In this document: one piece after another, positions 20,990 through 33,266 of the stretch
Layout: each line of letters opens with the position of its first letter
Position numbering within the stretch: position 1 is the stretch's first letter
NCBI GenBank assembly: GCA_018350325.1
Contig: JAEVLN010000026.1
Span: forward strand, 941,764-1,005,763
Direction of reading: 5' to 3'
DNA: 64,000 bases
Source of the DNA: Globodera rostochiensis
Taxonomy: Eukaryota; Nematoda; Chromadorea; Rhabditida; Heteroderidae
The notes under the pieces: model-generated
The model's database searches: none
Told to the model about the DNA's origin: nothing
Seen by the model: only the letters and a program-made list of their open reading frames with translations
Program-made: the position numbers and the translations under genes

Positions 20990-22205
20990 AATAGCTAAAA
21001 ACTGAAAAGATGGCATTTTTAAGATCAAAGTACATAAGTGAGGAAAATGTCTATTCGAATGATTGTAGAAAATGTGGGAGAGGGAGTGAACTGTTCAATA
21101 AGTTCAACCAACAAAAATGCCATTTTGTAAGTAAAAAGAAAAAACATTTCTTTCATTATAATTTATTTAATTATATCGAATAGAGGTCAGTTTTGTATCG
21201 GCCGTCCTGCTTTGTCCACCCGCCCATTCTCCAGCACCAATTGCTTCCAACCATTTTGTGGGTCAGCGTTTTACCCCTAACAAATTCAAATAAATGCAAA
21301 AAGAGACATTTTCTGTTATTTTTAGCGTTTTGAACAAAATCAGGCACGGGAGCAGATTAAAGATTTGAATCCGGACGAAATTGAATTTTATTTTTTTTGG
21401 TAAACCAAAATCACATTTCGAATACATTTTAGAATTTTTGCATCTTTTAAGCTTTGATGCCATTTGAATAACTAAAAAGAAAACATCTATTTCATCATAA
21501 TTTATTGAATAAAGGTCAATTTTTTTTGTTGTTCTTTGAAGTCTCTTTGATTAAGATACCGTGTATACTGTTTTAATCTCCCATGGGGGATTATATGAAG
21601 ATAACCAGCACCAAACATCGGCCGTCCTGCTCTGTCCACCCGCCCATTCTCCAGCACCAACCGCCCCAACCATTTTGTGGGTCAGCGTTTTGCCCCTAAA
21701 AATGCAAAAAGAGACATTTTCTGAATGTTCGCATCTTTTTTTGTGCACAAATGTCAAAAAAGGCTAAGGCTCATCACCAGCAGCAACAGCGGAAGATTTG
21801 TCATTTGATGAGAAACATTTCCATTTCTCCATTCATTCATTCATTCTGTGTGTAATGACTATCAAAAACTGTCCATGAGCAATAATCTACCTATCTATCA
21901 GGTGCTCGGCAAAATTTTTTGTAAATTTTAATTAATCTTGTTATGGAAACTGGTCCAAAAACTACGAATGTTGCAAGCTAATCCCAAAAGGTAGAGCTTA
22001 TTGGGCTTTTCTAAAATTTTTTTAAAACTTTTCTGTCTGAATTTCGGTTGAAAATTTACAAAAGGATTTTATTAGTTGAAAATAATATAGGTTTTAATAT
22101 TAATTTGAAAAATTTCCAAAATCAAAATTTCAATTTTATTGCATTTCTGCGGGCAAAAGCTTAATTTTTCTAAATTCTTTTTCCAGACGCTTTTAAAAAT
22201 ATAAT
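20990..22205. other. Repeat-bearing intergenic region
   Basis: Two diverged copies of a dispersed sequence lie at 21200-21340 and 21620-21730, sharing CATTCTCCAGCACCAA and CAACCATTTTGTGGGTCAGC. Relatives occur near 36415, 43450, 51150, 61640 and 62130. A half-site of the pogo-type MITE family (ATACCGTGTATACTG, CCATGGGGGATTA) is at 21558-21595. No gene seen. Confidence 0.5.
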
Positions 22206-22213
22206 TTTGTAAA

Positions 22214-24141
22214 ATGCCAAAAGCAAACTCTTCGCTGGGGCGGATGAAGCATTTGCTGGACACGGGCAATGGGGCGGACGTTCACTTTTTGGTGGGGGGA
22301 GGAGACGAAAAAGAGGCGAGTTCTGAAAAATAGTTACGTTAATTAATGATATTTCAATTACTTTTATATATATTTTAATTAACTTTAATCAATTACTTTT
22401 ATTAATTATATTTCAATTTTTTAATTAATATATTTGAATTTTTTAATTAATATATTTCATTTGGTTAATTTTGTTAAGCTTCTGCCAGCACATAAACTAA
22501 TTCTGTCGGCGGCCTCCGACGTTTTTGATGCAATGTTTCCTTTTGATGCCCGAAATGCCGGTAAGCTGAAAAATAATTAAATGAATTTTTTAATTAACGA
22601 ATTTTTTAGACCCTTCGGAAGAGACTAAACCCGTGGAGGTGCCCGACGTGGAGGTGGGGGCGTTCAAGGCGATGCTCAGCTTTATTTATGTGGACGATGT
22701 GAGCGGGCTGAACGGGGACAATGCAATCGCTGTGCTTTAAAAAATAATAAAACAAAAAAATGATTTTAATTACTTTTTTATTGTTTATATGTCTATTAAA
22801 ATAATTAGGCACTTCGCTGGGCGGACGAAAAATGCCGTCAAAATGGGAAAGATTGTTCGGCGGCGAATAGACGCAAAATGCTCGGCCCGGCACTTTTCAA
22901 AATTCGTTTTCCGCTCATTTCACAAGAGGACTTTTCTGACAATATTGGTTGGACACCTTTTTGGGGACTTTTCATTTATTTTGGATTTTAAAATCCGGTT
23001 GAACCACCACTTTTGACAGTTCCGTCCGGAGTGTTGACGGAGGGCGAGCTGATCAGCATTTTCCTGTATTATTCTCGTCCGGACCGCGCAAGGCCCGAGC
23101 TTTACCAGCTCCAATTCCCAACTAATGGACGTGCCGCGACCAAATCGGGTAGGATAAAGAGAAGATTTGGGCATTTTTTACAACTTTTTGTGTCATTCTT
23201 TTTCTAAAAAGCAGATTCTATAAGCTTTCAAACATGTTGAAAAGCAAAAATAACGTTTAAGGCGGGTGAATCAGTTTGAGCTTTAATATTTCGAAAACAA
23301 AACATTATATTTCCTTAGGACTAACCCTTCAAAATCGATGGGATTCCGCTGCATGCCACGACCAACTCGCGGTCATTGGGCCCGATCGATTGATTGTGCA
23401 ATTTGCTGGAAAGGATTATGGTAAATATTATTCTGTTAAAGTAATTTGATTAAAAAATGTACTTTTCAGAGTGGCGCTCTGTCCTCGCCGAACTGCCAAT
23501 TCCAAAATCCGGCATTTTCTACTACGAAGTGAAAATCATTGGGAAAGGAGGGTAAGTTAAATAAATTGAGCTGCTTAGAAGCATTTCCTTTAAAAAATTA
23601 TATTTAGCCGTGTCCACATTGGACTTGGAACGAAGAAAATGCCATTGAGCGGATGGGTTGGACGTTACGAAGACACTTATGCATACGAAGGCAATGGCAG
23701 TTTCTGGGGTCACGAAGTTGAGGGATGTTCCCACAGCTTTGGACGTCCTGTCATCAGTGAAAAGCCCGAATTTGGTGAAGGCGCCGTCGTCGGCTGCGGC
23801 GTGGATTTGGCAACTCGCCAAATCATTTACACAAAAAATGGCGACCGTTTGGGTAAGAAAGAAAAATTAAAATCAAAATTAATGGGAAATTTCATTTATA
23901 ATTTAAAAAAAATTTCTAGTTAATAAAAAAAAATAAACGGGTTTTCTGGGGTGATTCTTGAGGAAATTAATTTGTATTTTCTTTTGCTCAACTAATTTAT
24001 TTGCGTTATTTATTTGTTTTTGCAGAAACTACCGATTTGTTAGTTGATTCTGCCGCCGATTTGTTTCCATGCATTACGTTGCATGACGATGGGGATAAAA
24101 TTGAAGCGAATTTCGGACCGGACTTTGAAATCAAATTCTGA
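22214..24141 (+). CDS. BTB-SPRY protein, BACK region partly deleted
   Basis: Nine exons: 22214-22315 ([26 protein letters not shown]), 22479-22560 ([20 protein letters not shown]), 22610 onward ([24 protein letters not shown]), 22809-22947 ([16 protein letters not shown]), 23020-23148 ([11 protein letters not shown]), then SPRY in 23319-23420, 23470-23551, 23608-23852 and 24026-24141. Exons 4-9 keep one frame for 813 nt. Exon 3 runs into TAA at 22738, because the segment encoding the first BACK half in the 48-kb paralogue is missing. If the GT at 22732 is used as donor, exon 3 joins exon 4 in frame, giving about 372 residues. Intron 1 begins with GC. BTB domains bind Cullin-3 and SPRY would bind the target. 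No signal peptide. Either a shortened functional gene or one with a premature stop. Confidence 0.65.
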
Positions 24142-24843
24142 TGAGAAAGAAGCCCCCGGACATCGAAAAACATTTTTTTAAATTATTTTTTTCTTTTGAA
24201 AAATACGGTCAATGGATTTTGGCATGTTTTATTTCTTGGACCCGGCTGGGCCTGGGTGAACAAATCCGGGGTTTTCTAAAAATACCCGGACATTATGTAT
24301 TTTTAAAGATTGAAAATCCCTTGCCAAATTGAGTCAAAAGCTCAATTTTTTCCCTGCGACGGTGAAATGCCAATAAAAGTGAAAGAAATTATAAAGGCAA
24401 ATCGTCTCAACACGACAAATGGGGATCCCCGTTTTCGGGGATGAGCAAACCGGGGAACGGGGATCCCAACCGGGGAACGGGGATCCCCATACGGGGAACG
24501 GCAAAATCCATTTTAGGGGTGCATTTTCTTGAAAATTTTTTAAAATTACCAAAATTTTCGCAAAATTAAGCAGGTTGCTTCGGAATTTCGGAAAAATTTT
24601 TATCAAAATTGGCAATATTTGTCGGCATTTGTCAATCATAAAGATTTTCAGCGGTAATTTTGCATACATTTTTCATTCAGCTGACTGGGCGAATGGAAAC
24701 CCCGATTTCGCAACCATCGGATGAAAAACTCATTTCTTTTGGCATCATGCCATCTTTATTGAATGGATTTGAAAACAAGGACAAAAGTATAACTTGGTAA
24801 AACAAAATGATCCGAAATCCGGAGTCATAACTTATAAGTACAT
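24142..24843. other. Intergenic with GC-rich repeat
   Basis: A GC-rich block at 24418-24500 shares GGGGATCCCCGTTTTCGGGG-type modules with 18700. No exon is seen in the remainder. Confidence 0.45.
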
Positions 24844-24851
24844 ATTAGAAG

Positions 24852-25759
24852 CAGGGCTGCGTCGAAAGAAAAAATTTTTCGAAATCGAAAGTATCTTCGA
24901 AATCGAAATTTTTTTATTTCGATTTTCGTAAGAAAATCGGTAGAAAAACCTCAAAATTATCGAAATCGAAACGGAAGAGATTTTTCGAAAGTGGGACAAA
25001 AATATATCTTTTTTAAAAACAAAAATTTTTTTTGCCTTTCATTAATTCGACATCATTGTATCCTTGAATTTTCAAAAATTATTAAAAATAATAATATTAA
25101 ATTAATTGGATCGAGGGCATTTTAATTTCTTATAAATTTTAGATGATTTTTCGATTGGGGGGGGGGGGTCGGCGGTGCCGATAGGCGCCGCCGAGAAATT
25201 TTTTGAATTTTGACTCAATTTGTTAAGAGATTTTCAACCAAAATTTAAAATATACGTTAACTTTTTGAAGCTTTTTAGGAATGAGAAAGCAAAATTTTTT
25301 TGAATATTTTTAAATAGTTGAATTTTGTTAAATTTCTAAGCAATTAAAATTCAAAAAAAAATAAATTTTTATGAAATTTCTAAGCAATTTTCTTAAATAA
25401 ATAAGTTAAAATTTCTTAATTTTTCCCTTTTCCTGCCCGCGCTTAATTGTTTATCGCCGGGTTCTATTCCAATGATTTTTGGCAAATTTAGTGTAAAGGG
25501 TAAAAAAAAATGTCAATAACATGGAAGGGGTTTGAACCTCAAACGGATTTTTGGTAACGGGAGATCAGACCAATAAGCCAACAATAGCAGTAGGCTTAGA
25601 CACGAAAAATGTTGTGAAGTGTCTTAAAAATTACAAAATTTCTTGGATACAATTTCTCTTTCGACAAAATTTCGAAGAATTTTCTCTTTCGATTTTCCTA
25701 AGAAAATCGGTAGAAAAACCTCCAAATTATCGAAATCGAAAGGTTTCGACGCAGCCCTG
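24852..25759. mobile_element. hAT-type non-autonomous element, 908 bp
   Basis: The ends are CAGGGCTGCGTCGAAA and TTTCGACGCAGCCCTG, perfect inverted copies. The 8-bp target duplication ATTAGAAG is exact (24844-24851, 25760-25767). Subterminal inverted repeats carry TCGAAATCGAAA motifs. A GC-rich hairpin copy is at 25170. There is no transposase. Confidence 0.93.
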
Positions 25760-25767
25760 ATTAGAAG

Positions 25768-27135
25768 GGTGACAAAATGATAAAAATGATTACAAATATT
25801 AAATTAATCGGAAGAGAGTAAAAAAACATGAGAAGGTCAGAGACACTATTATCCGAATTATGTGAAATGAATGGCCTTCTATGAGAATAAAGTAACATAA
25901 AAATGGATAAAGCAATATGAGAATGACGGTCAGGGCATGAGAATAAAAGAGATAAAGCTTTGAACGGTTCAAAAATGTTGAAAATTTATAAAAGCAAATC
26001 CAAATAACAGAAACATAAAATCCAATTTAGTCCTCAAATATAAATCCTAAAGAACTCGCCTTAAATGGTTAAGATCGAAAGAAGAACGATTTAATCGAAA
26101 CTGAAATTACCGATCAAATTTTGGCATTTTGAAAATTGTGAAAACATTTTGAGTTTTAATTTCAAACTTAATAAATGGTGCCGGGCCGAGCATTTCAGCC
26201 TGTTTTCTGCCGAATTTTCGGTGTCGGTATTTTAAAGTAAAAGAATCGATTCTCAAGAAATTAAATTTCTTTATCGAGCCCAGATTTGCGAAATGACAAC
26301 AAAAATCAAATGGTGCTAGGTCGTTTCGTAAAAAAGGCAAGCATGGGCGTTTCGTAAAATCAAATCAAGGAATGAATACAACACCACAAATTGGTATAAC
26401 TGTTAAAAGCCATTGCCTTCCAAAGAAATAATAAATGAATAGAAAATCCATTTTTAACTGTCCAGGCACTTTCCTCCTCATCAGAATTTGTATGCAAAAT
26501 TTGGGCCAAAGTTTCGAGGGCAGAATCAAAAAACAACATACCGGTATTCCTGCAAAAACAAACAAAAAATCGGAACTAAATTATATTTTTACCCTAAAAA
26601 CAATTGTTGAGAAAAATTGTTGGTGTTGAGAAATATGATCGGTAATTTCTACACAACAGATTTTTAGAGCGTCTTAAAAGTTTGTCTTTATTTCGGACCC
26701 ATAAATCTTATTTTCGTTCTTCCATGTCCGTATTTTGGAAAATTTTTGTTGGCACCCCTAACGGTGGAGGATTTTTGTTTGTGTAGACCAGAATCTGTAT
26801 CAGGGTTTCTATAGGCAAAACCCAAAAACGTGGAAAACGACTTCAAAAACGTGGAAATTTTTTTCAAAAACGTGGAAAAACGTGGAAAATTTTTTAAGCC
26901 TTTAATTTAATATAAAATTGCTCGGCAATCATTAAATAACATATTTATCCCATTTTGAGCAAATTTGGCTGAGATAGGACGTAATTATGCCAGGCCCATA
27001 GCCAGGATTTTTTTTTTCAGGGGTGGCAGAAAAAGTCGATTTTTAGGGGGTGTGCTTTTACCTTTTTATTGCATTTTTGTTAAGGAATTTTCAAAAATGC
27101 AAATTTTTTGTAATTGTTTCACCTTCCGGGTGCAG
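25768..27135. other. AT-rich intergenic region, nothing coding recognised
   Basis: The block at 26255-26345 (GAGCCCAGATTTGCGAAATG, CGTTTCGTAAA) recurs near 60125 and beside the hAT element at 55300 and 58150. The block at 26820-26900 repeats AAAACGTGGAAA. I see no exon set. Confidence 0.4.
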
Positions 27136-27394
27136 GGGGGTCGGCCGATAGGCGCCGCCGAGAAATTTGAAATTTTTAATCAATTTAGTTAAGGGATTTG
27201 CAATCTTTAAAAATGGCCTTATTTTTTGAAGCTTTTTTAAGAATAGGAGAGATCTGGCGGCACCGACAGGCGCCGCCGAAATTTTTTTTTGAAGCTTTTA
27301 CAAGATTTGTTAAGAAAATTGATCCAAAATTGGCGAAATGTTTACAAATTTTTAAAATATATCCAATAAATTGAAAGAAAGTCCAGGTGTCCGG

Positions 27395-27575
27395 ACATTT
27401 CGCCCATCGGACATTTCGCCCGGTAACGAAAAAACGGACGTTTCGCCCGGTAATGGAAAAACGGACGTTTCGCCCATGGACATTTCGCCCATCGGACATT
27501 TCGCCCGGTAACGAAAAAACGGACGTTTCGCCCGGTAGTGAAAAAACGGACGTTTCACCCATAAATTTCGCCCAC
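27395..27575. repeat. Short tandem/inverted repeat cluster
   Basis: The module GGACGTTTCGCCC alternates with CGGTAACGAAAAAAC and GACATTTCGCCCATC, about seven copies in 180 bp. Predicted peptides from it are periodic and not credible genes. Two GC-rich hairpins (27144, 27254) lie just upstream. Confidence 0.75.
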
Positions 27576-27949
27576 ATTTAATAAAAGCTTGTAAAGTATT
27601 TTAAATGGATGGATAAATTTGCAATTAAGCTAAAGTTGAATATTTGGCTAACATTGTACTCAAAAATTCATTAAGTTATCAAAACAAACTCAAAAAATAC
27701 AATGACAGCCCATTTTTGCCAACTTTTGTTGGCTAATAACTTTCTTCATAGAGACTCCCGACGCAAACTTTTTGCGGATTCTTACTCAGCTCGACGAGGG
27801 CAAACGACTAACTGTTATCGATTTTTGTGTCTGCCCTCAGCGATCCGTCGCCCATAAATCCGAAGTTTTTGCTTCCTTTTCTACATTTGCTACAATCATT
27901 CTAATAGACTTTTCTTCGCCTCACTTCAGTTGCCATTTGTCTGTTCTCT

Positions 27950-27962
27950 TATTTATAGGGCG
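27950..27962 (+). promoter_or_regulatory. TATA-like site of an F-box-like gene (empty transposon site)
   Basis: TATTTATAGGGCG lies about 160 bp upstream of the ATG at 28118 and is conserved upstream of the paralogue at 11213. There the same TTTATAGG was duplicated by a hAT insertion. Whether it is the functional TATA element is inferred from position and conservation. Confidence 0.4.
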
Positions 27963-28117
27963 TTACGACTTTTAGGACTGAAAACCGAAATAAATTTTGT
28001 CTACCATTGGCCCCGATTTTCTATTTTGTTATTTTTATACTATGTATTAAAATTCAATTAATTACATATTAGCTTATTGAAATCAATAAAAATCATTTGA
28101 TTTGCAACGACAAAAAA

Positions 28118-29666
28118 ATGTCTGACAATCAGAAGAACGCGGAGAAACAATTGAAAGCAATGTGAGTTGTCTTTATTTCTACAAGTTCAGGGGAATCCCC
28201 CCGACCTCACAGAAATGAAAGTCTTTTTTCATTAGCGAAAGAAAAATTTATTTTCGATGGTTTTCACGCCCTTCCCGCTTTAACGAGAAAATTTTGCTAT
28301 TTTTGAGCAATTTTAACAAAACTGGAAATTGTTTATTTGCGGCACTAATTCATCTCATTTAATTCCGGTTTTTCAGTTTTATTTGTGACGACCTTTTGTT
28401 CGAACTTTTCAAATTCTGTGGACATTTCGTGCTCGGATTGAAAGTTGCGCTTCTCAGCGATCGTTTTGACTTTTTGGTGGACGCGCATTCGATGGAATGG
28501 GCGTTGGGTCAATTGGAAGTCCGTCGCGCAACTGAGGGAAATGGCGCTGAAATTGTCAAACGCTTTGGCGAAGAAGTGAGCGTCTTCTGCCAATTCCGCA
28601 AAAAGCGCTGCCAAACAATGTTATCGGATTCGGAGTCCTTCGAATAAGGTCATTTGGTCAGCTTTTAAATATTTGTTTTTTCATAAACTTTAGTTACATC
28701 GACCAAAATGTCATCAAATTTCTCCAAAACATTCGCCGCCTTTTCGACTCCAAAGGCACCTATCTTTACATTGGAACAGATGACGACCAAACCCGCAGTT
28801 GGGAGATCATTTGGCACCGAATTTGGCCCTTGATCAAGGACAACATTTACGGACTTGACTTGTATACCTTCCAACTCGACGGTTGGCGCCAATTCTCTCC
28901 GACCGTTCTCAACGATTGCCCAAAACTCCGATTGATTCATTGCGATACAATTTTTCCCGCGTTCCCGGCCGATGACAGTGCCGGCGCTTCTTCTGAACAA
29001 GCTTTGGCTAAATGGTTGTGTACGCCGCGCGGAGATGGCATTCCGAAGGTGTTGGAAATCTATAATTTTCATTCGGAAATGGAGGGACTGAAAATGGTGA
29101 TTTTTTGAATTTTGTCTTATTGGACTTCCGGCTTTAAATTACAATTATTTCATTTTAGGCATTTTTCAAATCGACCGATCCGGTCAATTTCATCATCTGT
29201 CTGTATCATTGGTTTGGTGTCATTGTGCCATTTGAACTGAAAAACATTTTGACGGGAGAGCGATTGGAATTGCGTTACATTAAGCAACAATTTGGCGAAG
29301 ACTATTATTGGCGGTTGGTTCGTTGCCCAGTTGGGCGCGACGAAGCAAAATGGGCTGAGTGGGAGACGGGGGCAGCTGCGCGGAATTGGCGTCAGTGGAA
29401 TTGCATCTGCATTGCCTTCAAGGACTGGGACATCGGCGACGGGTAAAGAGGCTGAATTAATTGTTGGATCCCATCCCCATAGCCTCCCGGTTTCTGCCAG
29501 ACGTGCCAGGATGTTTGGACATTTAGGCAACTTTTAAAACTCATGTCGAAACGTCCAGTTTCAAAAAGATCTGTAGCCCTCCCAGATTCCATCCACGCCC
29601 ATTTCGCTCTTTTATATTTCTATTTTCAGACTCTTCGACGCAAACGAAAGCCCAGAAAATGAATGA
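28118..29666 (+). pseudogene. F-box-like family copy with one frameshift
   Basis: Exons 28118-28161 ([14 protein letters not shown]), 28377-28648, 28694-29096, 29159-29442 and 29630-29666 match the intact gene at 11213 exon for exon. Exon 3 has exactly the same length (403 nt). Exon 2 lacks two codons and one further base near 28578 (GTTGAG in the intact copy, GTGAG here). This shifts frame to a TAA at 28645-28647, while the downstream frame ([30 protein letters not shown]) stays open. Exon 5 gives LFDANESPENE. Intron 3 here uses a normal GT donor where the 12-kb copy uses GC. A single-base error in the assembly would restore it, so gene status is uncertain. Confidence 0.7.
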
Positions 29667-30207
29667 ATGGAGACGACGGACTTTGGAGGGAATATTCAAA
29701 CTGAGAACATTGACTAAGCATTGAAAAAAATGTTGTTTTTTTCTTTTCAATATCAATTTTGTTTTGTTGTCCCTAAGCTTTGAGGTTGGAGATATTTTTT
29801 GCTTCTGTTTTTTCTTTTTGTCCGGCAATTCCTTAAATCAATTGTTACCTCAAAATCATTCAAAAGGAGGGACCTGCAGTGGGCTTCCCTTTTCCGGAAT
29901 CAAAAATAATTGAAAAATTCGAAAACAAAATGAATTGATAAAATGTTTTGATCGGGAACTGTTAGGCATCAATTGCAGAACGATTTAGCAGTTCCATACA
30001 ACAATTGCCCACGATTTCTTAAAATTAAGTTTAATTATAAAACAAAAAAACTTCTTTAATTCTAGTCCAAAATTTCAAAAAATATATTTTATCAAGCTTA
30101 AAGCGAGAGATTGAGAAAAATTGGGACATTGAAAATGACGAGCGAAAAAAGTAAATGAACACGAAGCTTCAATTGACCTGTTTTGGAATTTTATTCAAAA
30201 AATTAGG
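29667..30207. other. Intergenic, nothing recognised
   Basis: AT-rich sequence between the F-box-like copy and the pogo-like transposon. I see no open frame with splice support and no repeat shared with the rest of the window. Confidence 0.4.
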
Positions 30208-30209
30208 TA

Positions 30210-32845
30210 CCGTATTTCCTCAAATAGAAGACCCCCCTCAATTAGAAGACCCCCCCCTAATAGAAGACCCCTTTGGAGAGGGGTTGAACAATAGAAGACC
30301 CCCCTCAATTAGAAGACCCCCCCCTAATAGAAGACCCCTTTGGAGAGGGGTTGAACAATAGAAGACCCCCCTCAATTAGAAGACCCCCCCTAATAGAAGA
30401 CCCCCATAACTTTTTGGGTCATAAAACCCATGTTATAAATAGGCGCTTAAAAATGTTATTATCTACATACGTACCTACCTACCTATTTGCATATTCATTA
30501 TTTTTCATTTTATGTCAGGACAAATAGAGCGCAAATTTAAGTTATTATTTACCTATTAATATTCAAATATGAATTCCGGAGACGATTCGACTACCTCTTC
30601 AGAAAAACTGGTAAACCTCGAACATGCTAAACCATTCCTAAAAGTCTTAAATTTATGAACTAAGGTCTGTTGCTACTGCAACAATCCCACTTCCGGTGCC
30701 CACAACTGCCTCAAATGTTCCAAACCGTGTCACGCCATTGAGCCATGCTCATTTTCGAATGCTGAAGAAGAGGGATACAGAGCGAAGGTCATCTGCTGTG
30801 ACTGTTGGCTCGCCGATGACATCGATGAAAACGCGAACATCGACAACTCAACCCCGACCTCTAGCCAAAAAAGCGGAGCACGCGAAACTTCGGAGGCAAC
30901 TGACAACAATGATGAGCCGACAATACCGCAATCATTGAAACGCCGACAGTTGACCATCAAGAACAAACTCGACATTTTGGAATTTGCCAAAAAATCATCC
31001 ATTCATGCGGCCAGCAGACAGCACAACATCGGAAGAAACAATATACGGGAGTGGATTAAAAATGAGAAGAGTTTAAGAAAAAGGTAAACGCTTGTTAAAT
31101 ATTATTTCTGACATCCTCAATTTAGTTTGGATTCTGCCAAGCGCAAACGGCTTATCGGTGGAGGCAGGAAATTGGCCAACGCAGACTTCGACGAAACGCT
31201 AACGGATTGGGTGAGAGACTTGCGCGCGAAAAAATTGCGTGTGACACGCAACATGATTGTCGCTCAGGCACAGCAAATCAGAGGCAACTACGAAAAATTG
31301 GACAATTTTTCGGTAAACTAAAAAAATGAATTGTTTTTATTCAATATTTGTAGGCGAGCCATGGCTGGCTAGAGCGTTTCATGACACGACACAACTTTTC
31401 TTTGCGCCGACCTACAACGGTGGCACAGAAACCACCAGAAGCCTACACCGATGCCATTATAAACTTTATCATCTACGTCCAAAAACTGTGGCACGAAAAA
31501 AAGTAAGTATGAAAGCTTAACTTCATAATAGGTAATTTCACAAATTTCAGCTTCACCTATGTTTACGCGTGCGACGAAACTGCCGTGTGGCTTGACCCTT
31601 CTGGGGGTACGTGCGTCGCTGAAAAGGGGTCCAAAACAGTGACCGTACTGAATACCGGGCACGAAAAGGCACGTGTCACTGTCATGTTGACGGCTCGTTC
31701 TGACGGCTTGAAACTGCACCCATTTGTTTTGTTGCCAAAGAAACGGCCAGTTCCGGACATCATCAAACGCTTCAATAAGACGCTGGCATTGTCCTGGTGT
31801 GGGCGAACGTGGATGGACAACGAATTGACCACAAAATATTTGGAAGAGGTGAATTTCGAGTTGAAAGTGTCCCAAATTTCAAAAAAGGGCAGGTCGTACT
31901 TGCTTTAAGGTGTTCGGCAAATGCTTCTTCGGGTCGAGACTTCTTATTTGGGACAGCTTCCGGTGCCACATCAGTGAGGCGACAAAGCAGACACTTCGGC
32001 GTTTGGCAATTCACAGTGCCGTCGTTCCAGGTGGCACGACAAAATACATTCAGGTAAAATGTCCAAATGTTAGAATTCCAAAACAATTTTAGGCACCGGA
32101 CGTTTGTTGGAATGCCCCTTTCAAAAATACCATCAATGAGCAGTACAACGAATGGATGGTCCATGGTGACAAACCAACGACACCAGCTGGAAACTTGAGG
32201 GCACCACCAATGGAAACGTATTTGGAGTGGATTTCGACGGCATGGGATTCAATTTCCAAAGAATTGATTGCTGAATCGTTTCTGGCGTGCGGAATGACGA
32301 AGGAAATTGATGGACAACATGATAAGCAAATTCATGTTTTCAAGGTGGTTTAATATTTGTTTAACTTTTAAAATTGGTTTTAAAGCCGCATGGTGCCATT
32401 CCAAATGGGCTTGCCATATTGCAGCAACGTCGAGAAGAAGCCGCCGTTTTAAGAGGGGTGGAAGAAATTGATTTGGGAGAGGATGATCAAAGCGATGTTT
32501 CGATTGATACCACTTTAAATGATGATCATCAACATGTTGATTGTTAAAATTTTACTGTTGTTGAGAATATATCGAGCAAATTTATAAAAAAATGCTAATC
32601 AACAAAGCTTTTGTTTTTTAAATAAAAACCAAACTTTACATGTTCTCTGAATAATTTGTAAAAAAGGGTTGAACAATAGAAGACCCCCCTCAATTAGAAG
32701 ACCCCCCCCTAATAGAAGACCCCTTTGGAGAGGGGTTGAACAATAGAAGACCCCCCTCAATTAGAAGACCCCCCCCTAATAGAAGACCCCTTTGGAGAGG
32801 GGTTGAACAATAGAAGACCCGGGTCTTCTATTTGAGGAAATACGG
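30210..32845. mobile_element. Complete pogo-like (Tc1/mariner superfamily) transposon, 2636 bp
   Basis: Perfect 25-bp inverted ends begin CCGTATTTCCTCAAATAGAA and are flanked by TA on each side (30208-30209, 32846-32847), the expected target. Just inside both ends are tandem copies of an AGAAGACCCC-rich unit of about 64 bp (AATAGAAGACCCCCCTCAAT, CCCTTTGGAGAGGGGTTGAA). It encodes one intact transposase. Intact ends plus an open gene suggest recent activity. MITEs with related ends lie at 13758, 21558 and 46175. Confidence 0.93.
30569..32547 (+). CDS. pogo-like transposase (CENP-B HTH, DDE_1), intact
   Basis: Eight exons join in frame without stops: 30569-30610, 30665-31083, 31126-31312, 31354-31502, 31551-31848, 31910-32053, 32093-32344, 32386-32547, 550 residues. 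The N-terminus has a Cys cluster (VCCYCNN, CLKCSKPCH, CCDCW) that could bind zinc. Next is a psq/Brinker-type HTH (RRQLTIKNKLDILEFAKKSS), then a CENP-B-type HTH ending SHGWLERFMTRHNFSLRRPT. The DDE_1 catalytic core has candidate acidic residues in YACDETAVW, LIWDSFRCHI and APDVCWNAPFK. The acidic C-terminus is EEIDLGEDDQSDVSID. It would excise and insert the element at TA. The added N-terminal Cys cluster is unusual for the family. Confidence 0.92.
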
Positions 32846-32847
32846 TA

Positions 32848-32932
32848 ACTTAAAACCGCCGGTTCGAGGGTTTTCGTAACCGGTTTCGTAACCGTTTAAC
32901 CGGTACAGTGCAACCAACCCTAGCTAAAAGGA
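32848..32932. repeat. Remnant hAT-like terminus
   Basis: ACCGCCGGTTCGAGGGTTTT and the end GTGCAACCAACCCTA resemble the GC-rich ends of the element at 15360. The pogo-like element appears to have inserted beside or into this older element. Confidence 0.4.
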
Positions 32933-33206
32933 CAAAAAAATTCAATCATTCCATCGACTATTTGCACATTCAAAAAATTTCATTGGATATGTAAACAAAT
33001 GACAGAAAGTTTATAAACTGGTAAAATTTGTCTGACGATTGTGAAACAGGCAAAATCGTTAAATGAAGTCTGAGCAAAACTTAAAATGTTCGGTTGAAAT
33101 AAAATTGACGGAAATTAAAATCGTTTGTTCGTTCAGCCGACGGAACGTTAACTTCGAGGCCGCCAAATGATGGCTTAACTTTGGCCTTTTGTGAAGCTGA
33201 TTTGCC

Positions 33207-33216
33207 TATAAATAAG
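33207..33216 (+). promoter_or_regulatory. TATA box of the small secreted peptide gene
   Basis: TATAAATAAG lies 60 bp upstream of the ATG at 33267, a suitable spacing for transcription starting about 30 bp downstream. Confidence 0.4.
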
Positions 33217-33266
33217 CCGTGGCGAATGAATGCCGACATTAAATTCGCTTCGCAGATTCTCTTAAT

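Noticed and set aside
27185..27577. 130-codon frame with FSLPGETSVFSLPGE repeats
   Set aside because: Translation of the 27395-27575 repeat cluster.
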